Shown here: in pieces, positions 7,606 through 16,248 of the stretch
Numbering within the stretch: position 1 is the first letter of the stretch
Layout of the letters: the number at the start of each line of letters is the position of its first letter
Source of the DNA: an uncultured Acidimicrobiales bacterium
Lineage (GTDB): Bacteria; Actinomycetota; Acidimicrobiia; Acidimicrobiales; Aldehydirespiratoraceae
NCBI GenBank assembly: GCA_958296055.1
Contig: CATQHS010000001.1
Span: 2,886,277-2,950,276, forward strand
Reading direction: 5' to 3'
Length of the DNA: 64,000 nucleotides
Translations under genes and position numbers: made by a program
The notes under the pieces: model-generated
Database searches by the model: none
What the model was told of the DNA's origin: nothing
What the model saw: the letters and a program-made list of their open reading frames with translations, nothing else

Positions 7606-8721
7606 TCAACGACGGCGTTGGTTGACGCTGGCTTGGTCGGGGCCGGTGGGGTCGAGGTTGAGGATGGCGGGCAGGGGGCGCTTGTCGGTGAACAGCGACG
7701 AGGCCGGGCTGCGGCCCTCTAGGGCGTCGGCGGCCAGGATCACCGCGGCGGCCGAGTAGGTGGTGCGCTCGTCGGGGGGGAAGGCCACCTGGTCGGGGAA
7801 CGCCACCCCGGTGCGGTAGCGGCCGTCGGGGTCGCGCAGCTTCTGGGCCCACTCGAACAACTCCAGGGCCCGGGCTCGGTCGCCCGCGGCGGCGAAGGCC
7901 ATGGCGCACTCGCAGGTCTCGGCCGTCGTCACCCACTCCCGGTCGCTCACGCAGCGCACCCCCTCCCCGTCCCTCACGAAGGTGGAGTAGCCGCCGGCCA
8001 GGCGGGACCGGCCGGCGGTGCCGTCGATCACCCCCGACAGCACCGGGTAGTACCAGTCCATGGCCCAGCGGTCTTTGGGGGCGAAGGCCTCCCGGCCGCA
8101 GTGGCGGATGGTGTAGGCCAGCCGGGCCAGCGCCAGTTCCCAGCCCGGCCGCTCCACGCCCAGCTCGCGGCTGACGGCCAGGGCGCAGCGCAGGCTGTGG
8201 GCGATCGACGACGACCCGGTGAGCAGCGCGAACGGCCACGGGGTGCCGTCGGGGTGGCGGGCCCACAGGATCTCGCCCCGCGGGGTCTGCAGGCCCAGCA
8301 CGAAGTCGATGGCGCCGGTGACCACCGGGGCCATGGCGGCCAGGAAGCCGCGGTCGCCGTGCAGCAGGTAGTGGTGCCACACCCCGGTGGCGGCGTAGGC
8401 GATCACGTTGGCGTCGAGCTTGTGCTTCTCGGGCCCGTCGGCGACGTAGTACTGGTGCCAGGACCCGTCGGGCCGCTGGATGTCGGCCAGCCACTGGTAG
8501 GCGGCCTCGGCCTCGGCCCGCCGTCCGGCCACCGCCAGGGCCATGGCCGCCTCCACGTGGTTCCACGGGTCGGCGTGGCCGCCCGGGAACCAGGGGATCA
8601 TCCCCGACGGGAGCTGCCATTCGGCGATGGTGGCGGCGGTGAGGGCCGCCTCGGCCCGACTGAGCGCGCCGGCCACCTCGGGCGGCCCCGCCCACACCTC
8701 AGGCGCCACGACCCGCTCCAA
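7606..8721 (-). CDS. alpha/alpha-toroid protein (prenyltransferase/six-hairpin-like), function unknown
   Basis: 371 residues with repeated helix-pair features such as HVEAAMALAVAGRRAEAEAAYQWLADIQRPDGSW and later ALELFEWAQKLRDPDGRYRTG, each ending in a DG-W/Y turn as in terpene-cyclase/prenyltransferase or glycosidase toroids. No catalytic DxDD is visible, so a cyclase role is not claimed. It is the last gene of the patatin-hemE-hemG-lnt-GT4-methyltransferase operon and overlaps the methyltransferase by ~23 nt. The start is a TTG at 8721; GTG 8709 is possible. The partnership with GT4 and methyltransferase genes suggests a glycan or glycolipid step. Confidence 0.7.
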   Translation of the reverse strand: MERVVAPEVWAGPPEVAGALSRAEAALTAATIAEWQLPSGMIPWFPGGHADPWNHVEAAMALAVAGRRAEAEAAYQWLADIQRPDGSWHQYYVADGPEKHKLDANVIAYAATGVWHHYLLHGDRGFLAAMAPVVTGAIDFVLGLQTPRGEILWARHPDGTPWPFALLTGSSSIAHSLRCALAVSRELGVERPGWELALARLAYTIRHCGREAFAPKDRWAMDWYYPVLSGVIDGTAGRSRLAGGYSTFVRDGEGVRCVSDREWVTTAETCECAMAFAAAGDRARALELFEWAQKLRDPDGRYRTGVAFPDQVAFPPDERTTYSAAAVILAADALEGRSPASSLFTDKRPLPAILNLDPTGPDQASVNQRRR

Positions 8722-9664
8722 CGATGACGACCTCGCCCGCGGTGCCGGTCTCGGCCGCGGTCCCGGTTTCGGTCTCCGTCCCGGTCTTGGCCGCGGTCAC
8801 GGTCTCGGCAGCCTTTCCGCCGCTGGCTTGGGCCCGGTCGTTGACCGGGAAGCGGTCGGGCGCCGGTTTGGTGGCGTACATCACCAGGCTCTTGCCCAGC
8901 ACCGGGTTGAGCGCCCATTCCACCGCCCGGGTGAGGCGGGGCCGCTTGACGATGTCCCACTCCAGCAGCCGGTGATAGACCCGCACCGACCGGTTGTCGC
9001 CGACGGCCCGGTTGGGGCCCACCGCGCACCTCAGCCACCAGTAAGGCGAGTGGAGGGCGTGGGCGTGGTGGGAGCGGCCCGGGACCAGACCGGCCGCGGC
9101 CAGGCGGCGGCGGAGTCGGCGCTTGCGGTAGATCCGCACGTGGCCGCCCTCGGCGGCGGGGGCGTGGTAGTCGCGGGACAGCATCCAGCAGATCTTCTCG
9201 GGCCACCAGGCGGGCACGGTCACCGCCAGGCGGCCCCCCGGCTTGAGCACCCGGGCCAGCTCGGCGCAGGCGGCCGAGTCGTCGGGCACGTGCTCGAGGA
9301 CCTCGCTGGCGATCACCCGGTCGAAGGCGGCGTCGCCGAAGGGCAGCCCGGTCCCGTCGCCTTGCACGGCCGCGCCCAGGGTGCCGGCGGCTTCGACTCT
9401 GGACTCGGCGGCCCCCCCGGCCCTGGCCTCAGACTCGGTCCCGGCCTCGGCTCCGTCACCGTTCTCGGTCGCGGCCTCGGACTCTGCCACCAACGCGGCC
9501 ACGGTGTCGCGCACGGCCGTCACCTCGGCTCGGCCTAGGTCGCAGGCCACCGCGTCCGCTCCCCGCCGGAGGGACTCGAAGGTGTGCCGGCCCAGGCCGC
9601 ACCCCACATCCAGCACCCGGTGTCCGGCCCGGACGTCGAGGCGGTCGTAGTCCACGGTGAGCAT
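8699..9664 (-). CDS. class I SAM-dependent methyltransferase
   Basis: 321 residues. Motif I VLDVGCGLGRHTFE lies at ~17-30, ASEVLEHVPDD near 117 is the post-motif region, and RVLKPGGRLAVTVP follows. Two low-complexity Glu/Ala/Gly/Thr stretches interrupt it: one between strands (~60-95) and one at the C-terminus (~285-320), both built from short near-repeats. The small-molecule or sugar acceptor is unknown. The ATG shares one base with the GT4 stop (TGATG), so the two are probably made together. Confidence 0.85.
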   Translation of the reverse strand: MLTVDYDRLDVRAGHRVLDVGCGLGRHTFESLRRGADAVACDLGRAEVTAVRDTVAALVAESEAATENGDGAEAGTESEARAGGAAESRVEAAGTLGAAVQGDGTGLPFGDAAFDRVIASEVLEHVPDDSAACAELARVLKPGGRLAVTVPAWWPEKICWMLSRDYHAPAAEGGHVRIYRKRRLRRRLAAAGLVPGRSHHAHALHSPYWWLRCAVGPNRAVGDNRSVRVYHRLLEWDIVKRPRLTRAVEWALNPVLGKSLVMYATKPAPDRFPVNDRAQASGGKAAETVTAAKTGTETETGTAAETGTAGEVVIVGAGRGA

Positions 9665-11004
9665 CAGCCTGCCCCCGCCCGGCGGATGTCAACCCTGGTT
9701 TCCGGGGTGGATCGGTTGGATTGGCTCGACCGGCTGGCCCGGGCCTGCTGGATCTCGATGACGGCCCGGTAGTGCTCGACGGTGCGGGCCGCGGTGTGCC
9801 GCCACGACCAGTGGTCGATCACCCGCTGGCGCCCGGCCGCGCCCACCCGGGCCCGGGCCTCGGGGTCGTCGAGCGCGGCCCGGATCACCGAGGCCAAAGA
9901 GTCGCTGTCGCCCGGCTCGGTCAGAAAGCAGGTTCGGCCGTGGGCGCCGGCCACCTCGGGCAGGGCCCCGCCGGTGGTGGCCACCAGCGGCGTACCGCAG
10001 GCCATGGCCTCGATGGCCGGCAGCGAGAACCCCTCGTACAGCGACGGCACCACGGCCAGCTCGGCCTGGCCGTACAGCTCCACCACCCGCTCGTCGGTCA
10101 CCCCCGACACGAAGGTGACCGCGCCGTCAAGTCCCAGATCGGCCAGGGTCCGGCTGGCGGCCGAGTCGGGCTTGGGCTGGCCGATCACCACCAGCTCGAT
10201 GGGCCGCTCGGTGCGGAGCTTGGCCACGGCCTCCAGCAGATAGCGCAGCCCCTTCATGGCCACGTCGGCGCTTGCGGTGGTGATCAGCCGCCCCGGAACC
10301 CGGCTCAAGCCGGGACGGGGCGAGAACAGGTCGGGGTCCACCCCCACCGGCACCACGTGCAGGCGCTCCAGCGGCACCCGGTGGTCGCGGCTGACATCGG
10401 CCCTCGAAGACTCCGACACGGTCACCACCCGGTCCAGGCGGCGGGCCACCCGGGTCTGCATCCGGGTAAAGGCGTACCAGCGGCGCTTGCCGAACCGCTC
10501 CCCGAAGGTGCGGGCGTGCTCCAGCTCCAGGCGGCGGTCCACGGTGATGGGATGGTGGACGGTGGCCAGCACCGGCCAGCCCCCCCGGTGCAGGGCCAGC
10601 ACCCCCCAGCCCAGGCACTGGTTGTCGTGGACGACGTCGAAGTCGGCCCGGCGGGTCCGCAGATGCCGCCAGGCCCGGAGGCTGAAGGCCAGGGGCTCGC
10701 TGAAGTTGCCGGTGGCGAAGGAGGCGTGCTCCACCGCGTCGGTCCAGTCCTTCCACTCCCACAGCCGGGGCTTGCGCATGGGATGGGGCTCGGCCCATAT
10801 GTCCAGGCTGGGAAGCTCTGTCGCCTCCACCGATGGGTCGAGGACCGGGTGGGGCGGTCCGCTCATCACCGTCACCCGGTGGCCGTCGGCGGTCAGGGAC
10901 TTGGACAGGTGGTGGACGTAGACGCCCTGGCCGCCGACGTAGCGGTGGCCCCGGTAGGACAGCAGCGCCACCCGCAGCGGCGTCTCGGCGGTCATGGCGG
11001 TCAA
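9664..11004 (-). CDS. glycosyltransferase family 4 (GT-B fold)
   Basis: 446 residues. The N-terminal half has the GGQGVYVHHLSKSL acceptor loop; the C-terminal half has the nucleotide-sugar site with SLYEGFSLPAIEAMACGTPLV (E-x7-E) near residue 320. It is a retaining GT transferring a hexose from an NDP-sugar; the acceptor is unknown. A Ser/Thr/Arg tail follows. The TTG at 11004 overlaps the stop of a 32-codon mini-ORF (TTGA), and an ATG three codons later is an alternative start. Context with lnt, hem genes and methyltransferase suggests an envelope function. Confidence 0.9.
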   Translation of the reverse strand: MTAMTAETPLRVALLSYRGHRYVGGQGVYVHHLSKSLTADGHRVTVMSGPPHPVLDPSVEATELPSLDIWAEPHPMRKPRLWEWKDWTDAVEHASFATGNFSEPLAFSLRAWRHLRTRRADFDVVHDNQCLGWGVLALHRGGWPVLATVHHPITVDRRLELEHARTFGERFGKRRWYAFTRMQTRVARRLDRVVTVSESSRADVSRDHRVPLERLHVVPVGVDPDLFSPRPGLSRVPGRLITTASADVAMKGLRYLLEAVAKLRTERPIELVVIGQPKPDSAASRTLADLGLDGAVTFVSGVTDERVVELYGQAELAVVPSLYEGFSLPAIEAMACGTPLVATTGGALPEVAGAHGRTCFLTEPGDSDSLASVIRAALDDPEARARVGAAGRQRVIDHWSWRHTAARTVEHYRAVIEIQQARASRSSQSNRSTPETRVDIRRAGAG

Positions 11005-11102
11005 CCCCGGCGGCGGGGAAGCGACCGGCCCGGCGGGGGAGCGTCCGCGTCCATGGCGGTCGACCCCGGCGGCGGGGGAGCGTCCGTGGGCATGGCGGTC
11101 AA
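11001..11102 (-). repeat. lnt-GT4 junction repeat with a 32-codon mini-ORF
   Basis: The lnt stop overlaps TTG 11102 (TTGA), opening a Pro/Ala/Asp-rich 32-residue ORF beginning MTAMPTDAPPPPG. Its stop overlaps TTG 11004 of the GT4 gene, whose product begins MTAMTAE. The motif GACCGCCATG occurs three times and a GGACGCTCCCCCGCCG block twice, so the ORF looks built by tandem duplication of the junction. Start spacing 98 nt. Confidence 0.8.
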
Positions 11103-12655
11103 GGCTTCCTGTTGGCTCTCCGGGTCCGCGGCGTGGCTGCGTAGGCTACGGCCATCATCGCCGCGGCCGTCACCGCGGCGGGCCAGGCGCCCCAGCGCAC
11201 GGCCAGGGTGGTTCCCTCCCGCAGCCCCACCGTCGCCTGCAGCACCCGGGGCTCGGAGATCCCGCTGCGCTGGGCCACCGCGCCGTCGGGGGCAACGATG
11301 GCGGAGAACCCGGTGGGGGCGGCCTGCACCACCCACCGGTCGGTCTCGATGGCCCGCAGCCTGCTGGAGGCGATCTGCTGGGACTGGATGACGGCCAGCC
11401 AGTAGCTGGAGCCGTTGGTGGGGTTGAGCAGGATCAGGCCCCCGTTGCCGACCGCGTTCCGGGCCCGGTGGTCGAAGAACACCTCCCAGGAGATGCTGAT
11501 CCCCAGCCGTCCCAGCTCGGTGTCGACCACGGCGGGCCCGGTCCCGGCCCTCACGTCTCGGGTGGGGATCTCCCCGCTCACCCGCTCGGCTAGGCCCCGC
11601 AGGGGGACCAGCTCGCCGTAGGGCACCAGCTTCACCTTGTGATAGCTGTCGACCAGCTCGCCGTCGCGGTTGAACGCGGCCGAGTAGTTGAGGTTGGCCT
11701 CGCCGTCGGGGCTGCGCCCGAAGAAGCCGGCCACCACCACCGCCTCCAGATCGACGGCCAGGGCCGACAGTCGGTTCCGGGCCTCGGACTCGGTGAGCAG
11801 GGGCTCCTCGCACCGGGCCGGGGCCGCGGTGCCGTCGGGGCTGGGGTGGACCACGTCCTCGGGCCACACCACCAGATCCACCGGCTTGGATATGGCCGCC
11901 GAGGCGGCCATGTGGCGCTCGAACACCCCTCGGTTGGCGCATATGTCGGCTCGGGTGTTCTGGGGGCCGCCGCCCTGCACGGCCGCCACCCGGATCTCCC
12001 CGGCGGAGTGGGCCCCGGGGGCGAGCGAGGCCGCGGCGACGGCCGCGATAACCGCCAGAGCCGCGGCCGCGGCCGGTTTCCAGCGCCGCCGGGCCGCGGC
12101 GGCCAGGGCGACCCCGGCGGCGGCGGCCAGGGCGGTGAGCAGCAGCGACCCGAAGAGCCGCGCCGTCGGGGCCAGGGGGCCGGCGGCCTGGCCCATGGCC
12201 ACCGTGGCGATGGGCACCCCGCCGAAGGGCCAGCTCCAGCGCAGCAGCTCCACCAGCACCAGGACTCCCGGGAAGGCCAGGTAGCGCCGGTCGTCGCCGG
12301 GCACGGCCGCGCCGGCGGCCGCGAACATGGCCGAGAATCCGGCCACGGTCAGGGGCCACCCCAGCAGGGTCATGTCGGCCATCCACAACGTGGTCGGGGC
12401 GAACCAGGCCGCCGCGGCCAGCGCCGACCGGCCGGCCCGGGCTCCGGCTCGGGCCCCGCCCAGCAGATCGACCCACAGGGCTAGGCCGGCCCAGCCCAGC
12501 GGCCACCACCCCCACGGCGGCACCGAGGCGGCCACCAGCAGGCCCGCGACCACCGCCTTCGCCCAAGCCGGGGGTCCGGCCCGGCGGCCCGGGGCCCGCT
12601 TCCGGGTCTGGGTCCGGCCCGAAGTCCGGGCCCGGCGGCTCGGAGGTCCGGTCAT
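11099..12655 (-). CDS. lnt: apolipoprotein N-acyltransferase-like protein with nucleophile Cys replaced by Ser
   Basis: 518 residues: ~6 N-terminal membrane helices (34-210), then a carbon-nitrogen hydrolase domain. The family acylates the N-terminal cysteine of diacylated lipoproteins. The catalytic Glu (VVWPEDV, E266) and Lys (YHKVKLVPYGE, K340) are present, but the position of the essential Cys in the usual ICYE motif reads ISWE (S389, codon TCC at 11489-11491). The protein may therefore be inactive, use Ser, or have another role. Lipoproteins with lipoboxes are encoded nearby. The ATG overlaps a mini-ORF stop from the hemG junction. Confidence 0.88.
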   Translation of the reverse strand: MTGPPSRRARTSGRTQTRKRAPGRRAGPPAWAKAVVAGLLVAASVPPWGWWPLGWAGLALWVDLLGGARAGARAGRSALAAAAWFAPTTLWMADMTLLGWPLTVAGFSAMFAAAGAAVPGDDRRYLAFPGVLVLVELLRWSWPFGGVPIATVAMGQAAGPLAPTARLFGSLLLTALAAAAGVALAAAARRRWKPAAAAALAVIAAVAAASLAPGAHSAGEIRVAAVQGGGPQNTRADICANRGVFERHMAASAAISKPVDLVVWPEDVVHPSPDGTAAPARCEEPLLTESEARNRLSALAVDLEAVVVAGFFGRSPDGEANLNYSAAFNRDGELVDSYHKVKLVPYGELVPLRGLAERVSGEIPTRDVRAGTGPAVVDTELGRLGISISWEVFFDHRARNAVGNGGLILLNPTNGSSYWLAVIQSQQIASSRLRAIETDRWVVQAAPTGFSAIVAPDGAVAQRSGISEPRVLQATVGLREGTTLAVRWGAWPAAVTAAAMMAVAYAATPRTRRANRKP

Positions 12656-12705
12656 CGCAGGGAGGCCGCCGCGGCCGGGGGTTTGGTCATCGCAGGGAGG
12701 CCGCT
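12652..12705 (-). repeat. hemG-lnt junction duplication with a 12-codon mini-ORF
   Basis: A block of ~20 bases beginning GGTCATCGCAGGGAGGCCGC occurs at 12650 and again at 12685, offset 35. The hemG stop overlaps ATG 12690, which opens MTKPPAAAASLR*; that stop overlaps the lnt ATG at 12655. The mini-ORF C-terminus AAAASLR copies the C-terminus of HemG (AAAASLR). Confidence 0.85.
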
Positions 12706-14033
12706 GCGGCTCGGCCCTGGGCCACGCAGGCGCCCAGGCCCAAGCCCCGGTGGGCGGCGCCGGTCGCCACCAGCCCCGGAGCGGCCGCGGCCAGGTGCCG
12801 GTCCACTTCGTCCATGCGGTCGAGGTGGCCGGGCCGGTACTGGGGCAGCGACTGCGGCCATGGCGTTACCCGCACCGCGTCATATCCGTCCAGGCCGATG
12901 GTGGCGGCCAGCTCGCCGGCCAGGGCGTCCACCAGTTCGGGTTGGTCGAGTTCGAGCCAGCGACGGTCGTCGGTGCGGCCGGCCGAAACCCGCAGGATGG
13001 CTCGCCCGTCGTCGCGGTAGTGCTCCCATTTCGACGACGACCACGAGCAGGCGGTCATGAGCAGGCCCTGGTCCCGGGGCACCAGGAACCCGCTGCCGTC
13101 CAGCCGGTGGGCGATCCGCTCGGTCGGGGCGGTGAAGGTGGCCAGCACCACGTCGCTGTATTCGACCGCGCCCAAGATCTCGGCCGCCTCCGGGCAGTGG
13201 GGTTCCAGCAGCGAGGCGGTGACCGGCGCAGGGGCGGTCAGGATCACCCGGCCCGCCGCGACCGGGCCGTCGGGGGTGGCCAGCGACCATCCCGAACCGG
13301 TCCGCTCGATGGCCGTCACCGGCGCGGCGGTGCGGATCGACGGGCCCAGCACGGCGGCCAGGGCGGCCGTCACCCGGGTCGTTCCGCCCCGCACTCCCAT
13401 GAGCACCGGGCCCGCTCCGGCCGGGGGGCCCGCGGCCCGCAGCGCCTCCCCCAAGGGCCCGCCCCGGCGGAGGGCCTCGTGCAGCCGGGGCGCGCCCGCG
13501 GCCAGGCTCATTTCGTCGGCCGAGCCGCCGTTGATGCCGCCTATCAGCGGATCTACCAGCCGCTCGAACGCCTCGTCGCCGAGGCGGGGCCGCAGCGCCT
13601 CCCCGACGGTGGCGTCGCCGGCCAGCGGCGGCCCGGGCTGGTCCAGCCCGGCCCGCAGCTCCTTGACCGCGGCGGCTGGCACTAGGCCGGAACGGGCCAC
13701 CGAGTCGGCGTCGAGGGGCACGCCCATCACCGACGGCGCCGGGATGGGCCGCAGGGCCCCGCTGGCCCAGATGAAGGCCCGGCTGACGGCAGGCGCCACT
13801 AAGTCGCCGCCCAGGCCGAGCTCGCGGCACAGGCTGGCCATCTCGGGCCGGGCGGCCAGGAAGCCGTCCGGGCCCGACTCGACGAACACCCCGCCCACCG
13901 CCGATCCGGCCACCGCGCCCCCCACCCGGTCGCCGGCCTCCAGCACGATCACGTCCGCTCCGTCGAGGCGGAGCTGGTAGGCCGCGCTCAACCCGGTTAT
14001 CCCGGCCCCCGCCACCGCGACCGATTCGCTCAT
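12687..14033 (-). CDS. hemG: protoporphyrinogen/coproporphyrinogen III oxidase (HemG/HemY type)
   Basis: 448 residues, FAD amine-oxidase fold. The dinucleotide motif VAGAGITGLSAAYQL is at residues 6-20, and a C-terminal FAD contact is ATGAAHRGLGLGACVAQGRAAAASL. It oxidises the porphyrinogen ring in haem synthesis. In actinobacteria this family usually acts on coproporphyrinogen III (CgoX) in the coproporphyrin pathway; the sequence alone does not settle that. It follows hemE in the same operon. The start ATG 14033 overlaps a 21-codon mini-ORF stop. The open frame extends upstream into hemE but has no role there. Confidence 0.9.
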   Translation of the reverse strand: MSESVAVAGAGITGLSAAYQLRLDGADVIVLEAGDRVGGAVAGSAVGGVFVESGPDGFLAARPEMASLCRELGLGGDLVAPAVSRAFIWASGALRPIPAPSVMGVPLDADSVARSGLVPAAAVKELRAGLDQPGPPLAGDATVGEALRPRLGDEAFERLVDPLIGGINGGSADEMSLAAGAPRLHEALRRGGPLGEALRAAGPPAGAGPVLMGVRGGTTRVTAALAAVLGPSIRTAAPVTAIERTGSGWSLATPDGPVAAGRVILTAPAPVTASLLEPHCPEAAEILGAVEYSDVVLATFTAPTERIAHRLDGSGFLVPRDQGLLMTACSWSSSKWEHYRDDGRAILRVSAGRTDDRRWLELDQPELVDALAGELAATIGLDGYDAVRVTPWPQSLPQYRPGHLDRMDEVDRHLAAAAPGLVATGAAHRGLGLGACVAQGRAAAASLR

Positions 14034-14095
14034 CGCCGGTTCCCCGGACCCGCCAGCCCTCGAGGCCTCTCCGCCACCGCGACCGGTTCGCTCAC
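14030..14095 (-). repeat. hemE-hemG junction duplication with a 21-codon mini-ORF
   Basis: The segment GAACCGG..TGAGCGAA.CGGTCGCGGTGGCGG is present twice, 62 nt apart. The hemE stop overlaps GTG 14095 (GTGA), which opens an ORF starting MSEPVAVAERPRG and ending ..GPGNRR*. Its stop overlaps the hemG ATG (ATGA), whose product begins MSESVAVAGAG. Confidence 0.85.
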
Positions 14096-15141
14096 CCGGT
14101 TCCCACGGCGCCTTCGGCGTGGACGATCTCCACCACCCGGGCCAGCACGTCGGGGTCGGCGGCGGGCGGGACCCCGTGGCCGAGGTTGAAGACGTGGCCG
14201 GGATGGCCCGAGTTGGCGGCCAGCACGTCCCTGGCCCCGGTCGCGGCCGCCTCGGGGCCGGCCAGGACCAGGGCCGGGTCGAGGTTGCCCTGGAGGGCCC
14301 GGCCCGGCCCCACCCGAGCCCGGGCCGCGTCCAGCCGGACCCGGAAATCGACCCCCACCACCTCGGCCCCGGCCGCGCCGATCTGGTCGAGCATCTCGCC
14401 CGCACCCACGCCGAAGTGGATGCGGGGAACGCCGGCCGCGCCCACCGCGTCCAGCACCCGGGCCGAGTGGGGGGCGACATAGCGCCGGTACTGGTCCGGG
14501 CTCAGCGCCCCGGCCCAACTGTCGAAGAGCTGCACGGCCGAGGCGCCCGCCTCCACCTGGGATGCCAGCGAGGCGATGGCCATGTCGGTCAGCCGGCCCA
14601 TCAGGTCGTGCCACAGGCCTTCGTCGCGCAACATGAGCGTCTTGGTCAGGTGGTGGTTGCGGGTCGGCCCGCCCTCGATCAGATAGGACGCCACCGTGAA
14701 CGGCGCGCCGGCGAAACCGATGAGGGGGACGTCCAGTTCGGCGGTCAGCCGGCGCACCGTCTCGATCACATACGGGGTGTCCCGATCGGGCTCCAGCGGG
14801 CGGAGCCGCTCGAGGTCGGCCCGGGCGGCGAAGGGCCGCTCCACCACCGGGCCCACCCCCGGGACGATCTGGACGCCGAAGCCGACGGCATGGACGGGCA
14901 CCACTATGTCGCTGAACAAGATGGCGGCGTCCACTCCGTAGCGCCGCACCGGCTGGAGGGTGATCTCGACAGCCCGGTCCGGGTCGGCGATGGCGTCGAG
15001 GATGGTGCCGGGGCCCCGCACCCGCCGGTATTCGGGCAGCGAGCGGCCGGCCTGGCGCATGAACCACACCGGGACTCTCTGATGGGGCCGGCCCCGGCAC
15101 GCCCTGATGAAGTCGTGGTCGTCGAAGCGCCCGCCGCTCAC
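14092..15141 (-). CDS. hemE: uroporphyrinogen decarboxylase
   Basis: 349 residues, the normal size. It decarboxylates four acetate side chains of uroporphyrinogen III to give coproporphyrinogen III, in the cytoplasm. Visible: VWFMRQAGRSLPEYR near residues 25-39, FSDIVVPVHAVGFGV, GFAGAPFTVASYLIEGG, and the C-terminal GHPGHVFNLGHGV. The GTG at 15141 overlaps a mini-ORF stop. It is the second gene of the patatin-led operon and is followed directly by hemG, so the two haem steps are co-expressed. Confidence 0.95.
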   Translation of the reverse strand: MSGGRFDDHDFIRACRGRPHQRVPVWFMRQAGRSLPEYRRVRGPGTILDAIADPDRAVEITLQPVRRYGVDAAILFSDIVVPVHAVGFGVQIVPGVGPVVERPFAARADLERLRPLEPDRDTPYVIETVRRLTAELDVPLIGFAGAPFTVASYLIEGGPTRNHHLTKTLMLRDEGLWHDLMGRLTDMAIASLASQVEAGASAVQLFDSWAGALSPDQYRRYVAPHSARVLDAVGAAGVPRIHFGVGAGEMLDQIGAAGAEVVGVDFRVRLDAARARVGPGRALQGNLDPALVLAGPEAAATGARDVLAANSGHPGHVFNLGHGVPPAADPDVLARVVEIVHAEGAVGTG

Positions 15142-15212
15142 CCGCTCACGCTACTTCTGGTTCACGCTGCTTCTTCTGGTTCACGCTGCTTCTGGCTCAC
15201 GCTGCTTCTGGG
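15138..15212 (-). repeat. patatin-hemE junction: triplicated element and two mini-ORFs
   Basis: The element TTCTGG(T/C)TCACGCTGC recurs three times. On the minus strand the patatin stop overlaps GTG 15184, opening MNQKKQREPEVA*. Its stop overlaps GTG 15149, opening MSG*, whose stop overlaps the hemE GTG at 15141. The 12-residue peptide copies the C-terminus of the patatin-like protein (QKQREPEAA). Spacings 35 and 8 nt. Confidence 0.85.
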
Positions 15213-16248
15213 CTGCCGCCTGCTCCAGCAGGGAAGCGAATCCGGGGCCGTCTTGGTGGCGCAGGCGCCGGCGGGCGGCCTCGTAGGCGGCCCGGGCGAT
15301 CCGACCCTCGAATCCCTCGCCGGGGCCGGCGTCGATGGCCTCGACCGTCTCGGCGTCGGGCTCCAAGACCAGCACCGCCGAGCCCCGTCGGCGGACGGCG
15401 GCGACCTCCCGGCTCAGCCGCCGCCGCATCAGGTCCCGGCGCAGGACTCGAAAGCCGCGGCCCGGTCCGTCTTGCCGCCGGTCCCGCCCGCCGCCGCCCG
15501 GCCCGCGCCGGGGGCCGGTCATGGCCGAGGAGACCACCACCAGATCGAAGGCGGGCGGGCCGGCCAGGTCGGCGTTGGTCGAGGACTCCACCCCCCCGTC
15601 GACGCAGCGGTGGCCGCCGACCATCACCGGCCGGTACCGGCCCGGCACCGCGCAGCTCGCCCGCACCGCCCGGGCCGCGGTGACCGCGGCGTCGTCGCGT
15701 CCGAACACCACCCGCCGCCCGTCGGCCAGCCTCACCGCGGTCACCCAGAACCGTTCGGCTGGCCACCGCTCCGGGTGGAGTTCGGCGAGCCGGCGCTCCA
15801 AGGCCTCGGTGGTGGCCCGGCCGGCCGGGACCAGCCCCACCCCGGCGTGGACGGGCCGGGCCCGCCAGGGAGGCCACAGCGCGGCCAACGCCAGCCTCGG
15901 CGACTGCGGCCGCAGTCGCCGGTCGGCGGCGCCCTCCCGGTAGGGGGTGACCACCCGGTCCAGGACGGCCCGGCCCTCTGGGCTCACCGGCCTCCCCAGA
16001 AGCTGCGCCAGCCGGTCGGCGGGCGCCACTCCGACCCGGTACCCCAGCCCGGTGATGGAACCCACCGACGTGCCCACGATCAGATCGGCCCGGCGGGCGT
16101 CCCAGCCCGTCTCGTCGCCCAGGGCGGCGACCGCGCCGACATGCCAGGGGTCGCCGTACGAACCCCCCGCGCTCAGCACCAGGCCCACCGAGATCACAAC
16201 CCGATGCTGCCACAGCCGCCTCTGGAGGGCAGCATCGCGGGAAGTCAC
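15181..16248 (-). CDS. patatin-like phospholipase
   Basis: 355 residues. The glycine-rich oxyanion region GLVLSAGGSYGDPWHVGAV (~22-40), the nucleophile elbow GTSVGS (Ser ~61) and the DGG of the catalytic dyad (CVDGGVESSTNADL, ~215) are all present, so an active Ser-Asp acyl hydrolase is expected. The lipid substrate is unknown. The GTG at 16248 overlaps a mini-ORF stop; the conserved domain starts ~20 residues later, so GTG codons further in are possible. It leads the operon running down to the toroid gene and diverges from helD. Confidence 0.85.
   Translation of the reverse strand: MTSRDAALQRRLWQHRVVISVGLVLSAGGSYGDPWHVGAVAALGDETGWDARRADLIVGTSVGSITGLGYRVGVAPADRLAQLLGRPVSPEGRAVLDRVVTPYREGAADRRLRPQSPRLALAALWPPWRARPVHAGVGLVPAGRATTEALERRLAELHPERWPAERFWVTAVRLADGRRVVFGRDDAAVTAARAVRASCAVPGRYRPVMVGGHRCVDGGVESSTNADLAGPPAFDLVVVSSAMTGPRRGPGGGGRDRRQDGPGRGFRVLRRDLMRRRLSREVAAVRRRGSAVLVLEPDAETVEAIDAGPGEGFEGRIARAAYEAARRRLRHQDGPGFASLLEQAAAQKQREPEAA

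Noticed and set aside
12687-14480. Longer hemG frame starting inside hemE
   Set aside because: Homology begins at ATG 14033; the upstream part is out-of-frame hemE sequence.
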